Source of the DNA: Pseudomonadota bacterium
GTDB taxonomy: Bacteria; Pseudomonadota; Alphaproteobacteria; HIMB59; GCA-002718135
Reading direction: 5' to 3'
Length of the DNA stretch: 7,228 nucleotides
Assembly (NCBI GenBank): GCA_027625355.1
Contig: JAQBWI010000053.1
Location: forward strand, 1-7,228
In this document: one piece after another, positions 1 through 6,136 of the stretch
How the letters are laid out: every line of letters begins with the position of its first letter
Numbering within the stretch: the stretch's first letter is position 1
Program-made: the position numbers and the translations under genes
The notes under the pieces: generated by a model
The model's input: the letters and a program-made list of their open reading frames with translations, nothing else
Database searches by the model: none
What the model was told of the DNA's origin: nothing

Positions 1-480
1 AATCTTCAACCTTGGCATTTTGTTGTTATAAAAAATAGATCAATTAAAAAAAAAATAAGATTGGCAGCTGAGATCGAAGAAAAAGATTTTTATGAAAAAA
101 AAGCCCCTCAAGAGTGGTTAGATGCATTAAAGCCCCTTGGCACAGATAAAAATAAATCTTTTCTTGAAGAAGCTCCTTACCTAATTGCAGTATTTGAAAA
201 AAAAAATTCGATTAAAAATAATAAAAAAATTAAAAATTATTATGTGAAAGAGTCTGTGGGCATCGCAACTGGAATACTTATTTCATGTTTGCATTTTTCA
301 GGTCTATCAATGCTAACACATACACCTAGTCCGATGAATTTTCTTAACACAATACTTAAAAGACCGGTTAATGAAAAACCTTTTGTTCTTTTAGTAGTTG
401 GTAAGCCAAAGAATAATTGTAAGATACCTGTCTTTGCGACAAAGAAAAAATCATTTAGTAAAATTTCAAGTTTTTTTTAA
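1..480 (+). CDS. Nitroreductase-fold flavoprotein, iodotyrosine deiodinase (IYD)-like, 5'-truncated
   Basis: The open frame runs from base 1 to a TAA at 478-480 (159 residues visible). About 60 N-terminal residues, including the usual Arg/Ser FMN-phosphate contacts, lie off the window. It begins inside the family motif NLQPWHFVV. An ATG/TTG start at 61 would discard that motif, so the gene clearly starts upstream. The active-site lid resembles iodotyrosine deiodinase: in EEKDFYEKKAPQEWLDALK, a Glu four residues before Tyr, followed by Lys in DKNKSFLE, align with the Glu/Tyr/Lys trio that grips the halotyrosine zwitterion in mammalian IYD. The motifs ESVGIATGILI, LTHTPSPMNFL and RPVNEKPFVLL are also characteristic. 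Family members are FMN enzymes performing reductive dehalogenation of halotyrosines; other nitroreductase activities remain possible. It is convergent with the phosphoribosyltransferase gene, sharing 4 bp at the stop codons, and is probably not functionally linked to the purine operon. Confidence 0.85.
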   Translation, partial: NLQPWHFVVIKNRSIKKKIRLAAEIEEKDFYEKKAPQEWLDALKPLGTDKNKSFLEEAPYLIAVFEKKNSIKNNKKIKNYYVKESVGIATGILISCLHFSGLSMLTHTPSPMNFLNTILKRPVNEKPFVLLVVGKPKNNCKIPVFATKKKSFSKISSFF

Positions 481-980
481 ACAATTTCTTCAGGCTTCAT
501 AGACTCATATTTTTCATACGGCATATGTATCCATGGCGAGTCCTCAAGATAATCGACATAATAATTAGGCTTAAAACTTGAAACAGATTTATAAAATAAA
601 ACGCCAGTTCTAATGGGTTCATCTAAATAAAAGCCATAAAAATGCTCCATCCATTCAATGCTTTTTTTAAGAGTAATACCAGAGTCAGCTAAGTCATCTA
701 CTATTAAAACTTTTGATCCTATATTCGGGCTGGTTTTTGCTAAATCTCTAGAAAAGGTAATTGAACCTCTTTTATTTTTTACATCATCACCCCGATAAGA
801 TTCTACAGATAGTATTGCTAATGGCACATCAAAAATTCTTGCCATTATATCACCTACTCTCATTCCTCCTTTAGCAATACAAACAACTTGGTTAAAATCC
901 CAACCATCTTTGTGGACCGTAGATGCAAGCTGTTCTGTTTTTTTATTATACTCGTCCCACGAAATATGCAAATCCGCCAT
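477..980 (-). CDS. Purine phosphoribosyltransferase, xanthine/guanine (Gpt)-like
   Basis: This is a complete 167-residue type I phosphoribosyltransferase, expected to be cytosolic and to convert a purine base plus PRPP to the nucleoside monophosphate and PPi. Visible motifs are the PPi-loop stretch CIAKGGMRVGDIMA (34-47), the PRPP loop VLIVDDLADSGITL (91-104) with its paired Asp, Lys131 in GVLFYKS at the place of the purine-O6-contacting Lys of E. coli Gpt, and a C-terminal PWIHMPYE (149-156) whose Trp matches the base-stacking Trp of Gpt. The middle and C-terminus (RTGVLFYKSVSSFKPNYYVDY) look closer to the COG2236-type PRTases than to E. coli Gpt itself, so the choice among xanthine, guanine and hypoxanthine is open. 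The ATG at 980 has an AAGGA ribosome site 5 nt upstream. It lies 68 bp downstream of the binding-protein gene, behind a hairpin, with no room for a clear promoter, so it is probably expressed by read-through as the salvage arm of the purine module. Confidence 0.85.
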   Translation of the reverse strand: MADLHISWDEYNKKTEQLASTVHKDGWDFNQVVCIAKGGMRVGDIMARIFDVPLAILSVESYRGDDVKNKRGSITFSRDLAKTSPNIGSKVLIVDDLADSGITLKKSIEWMEHFYGFYLDEPIRTGVLFYKSVSSFKPNYYVDYLEDSPWIHMPYEKYESMKPEEIV

Positions 981-1003
981 TGTTTTCCTTTTTTTAAATA
1001 AAT

Positions 1004-1033
1004 AACCTCTCTTTAGAAAAATAAAGAGAGGTT
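1004..1033 (-). terminator. Hairpin between binding-protein gene and phosphoribosyltransferase gene
   Basis: A perfect 12-bp inverted repeat (arms 1004-1015 and 1022-1033, AACCTCTCTTTA and its complement) encloses a 6-nt loop and lies 15 nt after the stop of the binding-protein gene. On the - strand the stem is followed by ATTTATTT rather than a clean U tract, so it may be a leaky terminator and/or an mRNA 3'-end stabiliser. Such hairpins behind a periplasmic binding-protein gene commonly raise its transcript level above downstream genes. On the + strand the right arm continues into only four T, so weak bidirectional function is possible, although no + strand transcript obviously needs it. 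Confidence 0.7.
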
Positions 1034-1048
1034 TTAAAAGTTTATATA

Positions 1049-2116
1049 TTATTGAGGCAGTTCTCCGTCAATACCTTGAACATACCAATCCATTGTTGCC
1101 ATCATTAAGTCATCAGCAACTTCACCTTCAGCGACTCTCAACTCACCTGCTTGATCATAAATTGGCCCTGTAAAAGGATGAAGAGATCCATCTTTAATAG
1201 CTATTTCCATCTCTACAGCTTCTTGAATTAAATCTGTAGGCATAAGCTTCGCATTATAAGGAGACATCACGACCATTCCTTCAGCCATTCCATCCCAAGT
1301 ATCTTTTTCCGCCCATGTTCCATCTACTACTGCCTTTGCTCTCTGAGCATAATATGGACCCCAAATATCTTCAATTGCAGTTAAATGTGCGTTAGGACAA
1401 AATTCTTCCTGATTTGAAGCTTGTCCAAAAGCAAGAACACCTGCTTTTTCCGCAGCTTGGCATGGCGCAAAAGTATCCGTATGTTGAACTAAAATATCAG
1501 CACCTTGATTTATTAAAGTATTAGCTGCATCAGACTCTTTTCCTGGATCATACCAAGTAAAAGCCCAAATAATTTTGATTTGAATATCTGGATTGACTTT
1601 TGAAGCTGCTAAATAAAAAGCATTTATACCCCTTACAACTTCTGGAATTGGAAAAGATGCAATATATCCAATAACATTCGATTTAGTCATTTTTCCTGCT
1701 ATGTGACCAGAAATAGTTCTACCCTCATAAAATCTTGCTGAATATGTAGAAACATTTGGAGCTCTCATATACCCAGTAGCATGCTCAAATTTTACATCTG
1801 GAAACTCTTTTGCAACTTCCAATGTTTGATCCATGTAGTTAAATGATGTTGTAAATATTAAGTCGTGACCAGAAGCAGCTAATTTGCGAATTGCTCTAAC
1901 TGCGTCTGCATTTTCTGGGACGTTTTCTATATATGTAGAGGTTACAGCATCACCAAGCTGACTTTCCATATATTGTCTTCCTACATCATGCATATAAGTC
2001 CATCCATGATCTCCTGGAGGGCCTATATATATAAATCCTACTTTTTTAGGGTCTGCATTGGCTGATCCAATAGAGAAACCTAAAATTGCAGTAATTAATA
2101 AAAGTATTCTAATCAT
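1049..2116 (-). CDS. BMP-family (PnrA/BmpA-like) periplasmic substrate-binding protein of a purine-type ABC importer
   Basis: This 355-residue protein has a classic signal peptide: MIR, a hydrophobic core (4-18), and an Ala-Asn-Ala cleavage site at 19-21 before Asp22. There is no lipobox Cys, so the mature protein should be free in the periplasm, as expected in a Gram-negative cell. BMP-family hallmarks are VGFIYIGPPGDHGWTYMHD (26-44), FTTSFNYMD (88-96), HATGY (112-116), GINAFYLAAS (163-172), DILVQHTDTFAP (207-218) and IWGPYYAQRAKAVVDGTW (251-268). Family members studied elsewhere bind purine nucleosides, and relatives in proteobacteria are linked to purine bases; the ligand here is inferred only from context. 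The only two Cys, 219 and 240, could form a disulfide near the hinge or ligand region. It is separated from the permease genes by 95 bp carrying a plausible promoter and a strong AGGTGAGG ribosome site. Its sequence looks less AT-extreme than its neighbours, as is usual for an abundant protein. Confidence 0.93.
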   Translation of the reverse strand: MIRILLLITAILGFSIGSANADPKKVGFIYIGPPGDHGWTYMHDVGRQYMESQLGDAVTSTYIENVPENADAVRAIRKLAASGHDLIFTTSFNYMDQTLEVAKEFPDVKFEHATGYMRAPNVSTYSARFYEGRTISGHIAGKMTKSNVIGYIASFPIPEVVRGINAFYLAASKVNPDIQIKIIWAFTWYDPGKESDAANTLINQGADILVQHTDTFAPCQAAEKAGVLAFGQASNQEEFCPNAHLTAIEDIWGPYYAQRAKAVVDGTWAEKDTWDGMAEGMVVMSPYNAKLMPTDLIQEAVEMEIAIKDGSLHPFTGPIYDQAGELRVAEGEVADDLMMATMDWYVQGIDGELPQ

Positions 2117-2121
2117 CTTAA

Positions 2122-2129
2122 CCTCACCT
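2122..2129 (-). promoter_or_regulatory. Strong Shine-Dalgarno site of the binding-protein gene
   Basis: AGGTGAGG on the - strand ends 5 nt before the ATG at 2116. It is a richer anti-SD match than that of the phosphoribosyltransferase gene (AAGGA), and it supports both the chosen start and high translation of the periplasmic component. Confidence 0.7.
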
Positions 2130-2158
2130 GCTAAAAATAATTGTTATTCAATATCTTT

Positions 2159-2187
2159 ATTAAAGGTGACTCAACGATTCTTAACAA
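2159..2187 (-). promoter_or_regulatory. Candidate sigma-70-type promoter for the binding-protein gene
   Basis: In the 95-bp gap (2117-2211) the - strand shows TTGTTA (2187-2182), a 17-nt spacer, then TTTAAT (2164-2159), one mismatch from the -10 consensus. Transcription would start near 2152 and give a leader of about 35 nt. An alternative pair with the same spacing is TTGAGT (2174-2169) with TTGAAT (2151-2146). A small inverted repeat, AATAA-TTG-TTATT (2136-2148), overlaps the early leader and could be an operator. The sequence is very AT-rich, so chance matches are easy. No purine-riboswitch core is recognisable in the gap. Confidence 0.35.
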
Positions 2188-2211
2188 ATATTTAAAAAAA
2201 AAAGTGGATAT

Positions 2212-3081
2212 CTATCTTCCCTTAAAAAAAGGAATGGTTAAAGATGCTGGAGCACTTAATTTAATTCTTAATCGATTACTCGATATTATGATTAGAACAA
2301 TCATTGTAGCCAAATACGGCGCCATATTAAAGAATTGACCTGGAAAATTTACACCCCAAGCTTGTAAATTCATTTGCAGTATCGATACTCCTCCAAAAAT
2401 ATAAGCACCAACTAAAGTTCTACCAGGCTTCCAAGTTGCAAAGACAACCAATGCTAATGCTATCCAACCCCTACCAGCAGTCATATTTTCTTGCCACATA
2501 GGGGCATAACAAATTGACATATATGAACCAGCAAGAGCACACATGCAACCCCCAAACAAAATTCCCATCAAACGCACCTTAATCACACTATAACCTAAGG
2601 CATGAGAAGAATTATGAGACTCACCAACGGCTCTAAAAATTAAGCCTAATTTTGTTTTATAAAAAAAATAACTAACCAAAAAAACTATTAGAAATGATAA
2701 AGCTACAAAAAAATATGGGTTTAAACCCTGAATCGGGGTACCAATATATTGTTTTCCAATAATTGAGCTTAGACCAATACCAAAAATTGTTAAAGCCAAA
2801 CCTGTTGCTACTTGATTAGACATTAAGATTAAAACTAAATAAGCAAATAATCCCGACATTAATGCTCCAGATAATAGTGAAACAATAAAAGCTAAGGAAT
2901 AACTCCCTGTTATAACCAATGTTACAAAGGCCGTAACAGCACCAACAAGCATCATCCCTTCCACACCAAGATTTAAGACACCTGTTTTCTCAGTTACTAA
3001 CTCACCAATAGCAGCAAACACTAGGGGTGTAGTTGCTATTAGAATTATTTGAATAACACCAATAAATACTTCTATATTCAT
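2212..3081 (-). CDS. BMP-type ABC importer, second permease subunit (YufQ/COG1079-like)
   Basis: This 289-residue inner-membrane permease belongs to the branched-chain/sugar-type permease family (BPD_transp_2). The family signature is GELVTEKTGVLNLGVEGMML (26-45), and later landmarks are QVATGLALTIFGIGLSS (90-106) and AGRGWIALALVVFATWKPGR (202-221). Hydrophobic segments recur through the protein, about eight or nine of them. The cytoplasmic loop GLIFRAVGESHNSSHALGYS (146-165) is the expected coupling region for the ATPase. It pairs with permease 1, whose stop codon overlaps its ATG in an ATGA, giving tight translational coupling and equal dosage. It is the last gene of the tightly overlapping block. 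A 10-T tract follows its stop (2203-2194), but I see no convincing stem before it, so whether transcription stops or continues into the binding-protein gene is undecided. Confidence 0.93.
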   Translation of the reverse strand: MNIEVFIGVIQIILIATTPLVFAAIGELVTEKTGVLNLGVEGMMLVGAVTAFVTLVITGSYSLAFIVSLLSGALMSGLFAYLVLILMSNQVATGLALTIFGIGLSSIIGKQYIGTPIQGLNPYFFVALSFLIVFLVSYFFYKTKLGLIFRAVGESHNSSHALGYSVIKVRLMGILFGGCMCALAGSYMSICYAPMWQENMTAGRGWIALALVVFATWKPGRTLVGAYIFGGVSILQMNLQAWGVNFPGQFFNMAPYLATMIVLIIISSNRLRIKLSAPASLTIPFFKGR

Positions 3082-4151
3082 ATATTTGTCCTAAACACTA
3101 TTTTGAAATTAACCAAAAGTTCTGCACCTAAGAGGTAAAAAAGAACCAAACCCTGAAAAACAAAACCAACTGCTGCAGGTATTTGCATAAACAATTGAGC
3201 ATCTTCTGCACCTAAATAAGTAAGGGCAATTATAAGAGAGGCAAAAATAATTCCAATAGGATGAAGTCTACCTAAAAAAGCAACAATAATAGCTGTAAAT
3301 CCATAATTAGGAGATATGTCCCTATAAAGCAGCCCAATGGGGCCTGCAACTTCTCCAAGGCCTGCAATACCAGCAAAAGCTCCAGAAAATATAAAAGCAA
3401 TGTATATTAAATAATTTTGACTAAATCCAGCATACCTTGAAGCAATAGGACTGTAGCCTGTCACTTTAAGCTGATAACCCAACATTGTTTTTGAAAAAAT
3501 AAACCATGATGCAAAAATTCCAATTAAAGTAATAATAATTCCAAAGTGAACTCTTAAACCACTAAAAAGCAACGGCATTCTTCCAGAGTCACCAAATTTT
3601 CTTGTTTTTGGAAAGCTATATCCTTGAGGATCTTTCCATGGCCCAACAACTAAATAATCTAGAATTAGTAATGCTATATATACAAGCATTAAACTTGTAA
3701 GTATCTCATTTGTATTAAATTTTACTTTTAATATAGCAGGTATCAAACCCCATAAAGCACCACCTATAGCTCCTCCAAGGATCATTAAAGGCAGTATCCA
3801 AAAACCTGAAGTATCGTAAAATAATATACCTATACCTCCACCAAAAACAGCACCCATAGTTAGCTGCCCTTCAGCCCCAATATTATATAAATTATTTTTA
3901 AAACAAAAAGCTAAACCTACCGCTATTAAGGCCAAAGGAGTAGCCTTAACAAGAAGTTCAGAAATTCCATAAGAAGTAGAAATAGGAGAAATAAAAAATG
4001 TATGTAATGCAAAAATAGGATCAAAACCCATTAAAGCAAATATTATAGATCCTGTTATTACGGTAAGAAATACAGCAATCACAGGTACAAAAAAATTCAT
4101 GACAGTTGATGGATTGCCTCTTGCTTTAAGCTCTGGGATAAAGTTAATCAA
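3078..4151 (-). CDS. BMP-type ABC importer, first permease subunit (YufP/COG4603-like), TTG start
   Basis: This 357-residue inner-membrane permease is recognisable from NIGAEGQLTMGAVFGGG (90-106), FNTNEILTSLMLVYIALL (145-162), GPWKDPQGYSFPKTR (170-184, a likely periplasmic loop of this subfamily), the cytoplasmic coupling stretch GYQLKVTGYSPIASRYAGFS (225-244), and YGFTAIIVAFLGRLHPIG (283-300). The start at 4151-4149 is TTG, preceded by GGGAGG with an 8-nt gap and overlapping the ATPase stop by 8 nt. The next Met (residue 18) would remove the pre-membrane segment IPELKARGNPSTV, which resembles the basic N-terminal segment usual for this subunit, so TTG is preferred. It is expected to heterodimerise with the adjacent second permease to form the translocation path. 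Confidence 0.92.
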   Translation of the reverse strand: MINFIPELKARGNPSTVMNFFVPVIAVFLTVITGSIIFALMGFDPIFALHTFFISPISTSYGISELLVKATPLALIAVGLAFCFKNNLYNIGAEGQLTMGAVFGGGIGILFYDTSGFWILPLMILGGAIGGALWGLIPAILKVKFNTNEILTSLMLVYIALLILDYLVVGPWKDPQGYSFPKTRKFGDSGRMPLLFSGLRVHFGIIITLIGIFASWFIFSKTMLGYQLKVTGYSPIASRYAGFSQNYLIYIAFIFSGAFAGIAGLGEVAGPIGLLYRDISPNYGFTAIIVAFLGRLHPIGIIFASLIIALTYLGAEDAQLFMQIPAAVGFVFQGLVLFYLLGAELLVNFKIVFRTNI

Positions 4152-5652
4152 TTCCCTGCCCTCCCATTAATAAACCAATTTCAGATACTGAAATACTTCT
4201 TGTTTCATAACTTCTAGATAATTTTCCATTAAAAATTACTGACATACGATGAGATATTTCAAATAGCTCATCTAAATCTTGAGAAATAACAATTATAGAT
4301 GTACCATTTTTTGCTAGTTCAATTAGAGATTTCCTAATTGCATGCTCAGCACCTGCATCAATACCCCATGTAGGATGAGATATTATTAATAATTTTGGAT
4401 TAGTTAATATTTCTCTTCCTATTACAAATTTTTGCAAATTACCTCCAGATAAACTGGAAGCTTTAGCATCTATTCCAGGTGTAACAACGTTAAATTCATC
4501 AATAACTTTTTTTGCCTGAGTATCAATATTTCGATGATTAATCATTCCTTTACTAATAAAATTGTTATTTGGAAATTGACTTATTAAAATGTTTTCACTT
4601 AAGGTTAGTTCTGGAACTGCGCTATGGCCCAATCTATTCTCTGGAACAAAAGCGATTGACATATCTCTTCTTTTTTTTGGATTGAAATTTTTTATATTAA
4701 CTGAATTGTAAATTAATGAACCACTAACACCTTCAATTCCCTCACCTGTTAAAAGATTCATCAATTCCGATTGACCATTACCAGCAACTCCAGCAATTCC
4801 AAAAATTTCACCCTCTTTTACATCAAATGAAATTTGCTTAAGATCTGTATAAAAAGGGTCATTAAAATTTATTGAAAGATTTTCAGCCTTTAAATTAATT
4901 TTATTTTTAATATGTGTGTAATCTGTTTTAATTTCACTTAATTTTTTTCCCAACATTTTTGTTGCTAAAGTTTCAGCAGTTTCATTTTCTAATTTACTAG
5001 ACTCAATTACAGATCCATCTCTTAATATTGTTACTTCATCACATAAATTAATAACTTCTTCTAATTTATGCGTTATGTATAAAATGGTTCTACCTTCTTT
5101 TAATAGGGTATTTAAAGTTTTAAATAAACTCTCTACCTCTTGTGGCGTTAAAACTGATGTTGGCTCATCCATTATTAATAATTCAGGATCTTGCAGCAGT
5201 ATTCTAACAATTTCTACTCTTTGCTTTTGACCTGCGGAAAGAGTATTTATTGGCGCCTCAAGATCCAGAGGTAATTCGTATTTTTCTGAAATTTCATTTA
5301 CTTTTTTTTGTAAACTAGAAAAAGACATTTCAGTATCGATACCAAGTATTAAATTTTCTCTAACAGTCAGAGAATCAAAAAGAGAAAAATGTTGAAATAC
5401 CATACCAATTTTTTTTTGTCTTGCTTCAGAAGGGGATTGAACATTAAGGATATGATCATTAAAATACATTTGACCTTCATCAGGTTTTAAAAGACCATAC
5501 AATATTTTTACAAAAGTTGATTTACCAGCACCATTTTCTCCAAGCAAAGCATGAACAGTATTACGTTTAATATTAAAAGTTACATTTTTATTAGCCTTAA
5601 CTCTAGGAAAAGACTTTGAAATATTATCAATTTTTAAAATTAAATTATCCAT
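4144..5652 (-). CDS. BMP-type ABC importer ATPase, two fused nucleotide-binding domains (YufO/COG3845-like)
   Basis: This 502-residue cytosolic ATPase contains two ABC domains. The N-terminal domain is complete: Walker A GENGAGKST (38-46), Q-loop Gln87, signature LSAGQ (138-142), Walker B LLIMDE (158-163) and switch His195. The C-terminal domain keeps the signature LSGGN (401-405) and a D-loop-like PTWGID (427-432). Its Walker A reads GVAGNGQSE (288-296), lacking the Lys. Walker B ends in Ser425-His426 instead of Asp-Glu, and the switch position reads ISQD, without His. Degenerate second domains are common in this subfamily, so one asymmetric active site is expected. The C-terminal EIGLLMGG is typical of BMP-transporter ATPases. 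It overlaps allA by 8 nt and permease 1 by 8 nt, placing importer and ureide enzymes in one coupled message. Confidence 0.94.
   Translation of the reverse strand: MDNLILKIDNISKSFPRVKANKNVTFNIKRNTVHALLGENGAGKSTFVKILYGLLKPDEGQMYFNDHILNVQSPSEARQKKIGMVFQHFSLFDSLTVRENLILGIDTEMSFSSLQKKVNEISEKYELPLDLEAPINTLSAGQKQRVEIVRILLQDPELLIMDEPTSVLTPQEVESLFKTLNTLLKEGRTILYITHKLEEVINLCDEVTILRDGSVIESSKLENETAETLATKMLGKKLSEIKTDYTHIKNKINLKAENLSINFNDPFYTDLKQISFDVKEGEIFGIAGVAGNGQSELMNLLTGEGIEGVSGSLIYNSVNIKNFNPKKRRDMSIAFVPENRLGHSAVPELTLSENILISQFPNNNFISKGMINHRNIDTQAKKVIDEFNVVTPGIDAKASSLSGGNLQKFVIGREILTNPKLLIISHPTWGIDAGAEHAIRKSLIELAKNGTSIIVISQDLDELFEISHRMSVIFNGKLSRSYETRSISVSEIGLLMGGQGID
4160..4165 (-). promoter_or_regulatory. 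Shine-Dalgarno site that supports the TTG start of permease 1
   Basis: GGGAGG on the - strand lies inside the ATPase gene, in codons for its C-terminal Met-Gly-Gly, 8 nt before the TTG at 4151. Its strength in so AT-rich a sequence argues that the unusual start codon is real and that reinitiation is coupled to ATPase termination. Confidence 0.6.
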
Positions 5653-6136
5653 TAAAATAAAATTTTTCTTCTTTAGTAAAATTATAAATTTCTAAGTTAT
5701 TATTAGCGTTTTTTTTATCAACAGTAATAAATTTGGCATTATTTATTGATATAAGAGGAAAGTGCCAAACCTGAGGCTTAAAGTTTACGCCATTACCATT
5801 TTCTATTTTAAAAATTTTTAGATTATTTAAATCGGGCTCAAATGCTACAGGACATACTATTACAAAAAAAGGATTATCTCCTAAAGGTAAGAAAACTTGA
5901 GAGCTAAAAGGGTGTTGTTCCAACATATCAATCATCAGAGGAAACTCTCTTTTTTTTGCATCAAATAAATTTAACCTAGCTTTATTGTCTTCACCTAAAA
6001 TTTCAATATTTGCCAAATCAAAATAGCTTTTAGTAGTATTAGTATTTATATTTTCAGCCTCTTTGTCATAAGGATTTATAAAATCCCCAAATTCAACAAA
6101 ATTAGAATTATTTATTTTTTCAATTGTATATTTCAC
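5645..6136 (-). CDS. allA: Ureidoglycolate lyase, GTG start
   Basis: This 163-residue protein matches the length and layout of AllA (about 160 residues), the cupin-fold enzyme that splits ureidoglycolate into glyoxylate and urea. Recognisable stretches, compared with E. coli AllA from memory, are YFDLANIEIL (38-47, for YHDLALVEIL), LMIDMLEQHPFSSQVFLPL (67-85, for the LERHPLGTQAF segment), PDLNNLKIF (101-109) and NGVNFKPQVWHFPL (115-128, for the NYHRNVWHHPL segment). His75, Gln80 and Trp124-His125 are retained; two further His of the E. coli C-terminal motif are replaced by Lys120 and Phe126. The start is GTG (6136-6134), overlapping the allantoicase stop as GTGA, with a GGAA ribosome site upstream in the end of alc. 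It follows allantoicase, its substrate producer, and precedes the transporter ATPase with an 8-nt overlap. Confidence 0.93.
   Translation of the reverse strand: MKYTIEKINNSNFVEFGDFINPYDKEAENINTNTTKSYFDLANIEILGEDNKARLNLFDAKKREFPLMIDMLEQHPFSSQVFLPLGDNPFFVIVCPVAFEPDLNNLKIFKIENGNGVNFKPQVWHFPLISINNAKFITVDKKNANNNLEIYNFTKEEKFYFNG

Noticed and set aside
46..55. Ten-A run in the deiodinase-like gene as a phase-variable tract
   Set aside because: Similar A/T runs occur across this AT-rich window, and this one encodes a Lys stretch usual for the position; nothing suggests programmed slippage.
2117..2211. Possible purine or xanthine riboswitch ahead of the binding-protein gene
   Set aside because: The leader is short and AT-rich, with no multi-stem fold or conserved riboswitch core that I can recognise; a covariance-model search would settle it.
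2194..2220. Rho-independent terminator after the second permease gene (10-T run on the - strand)
   Set aside because: The T tract is real, but the only stem before it is a 4-bp CCTT/AAGG pairing inside the coding end, too weak to call.
2141..2338. A 65-codon + strand open frame across the gap and the end of the second permease gene
   Set aside because: It is mostly antisense to the permease C-terminus, low in complexity, lacks a ribosome site and resembles no family.
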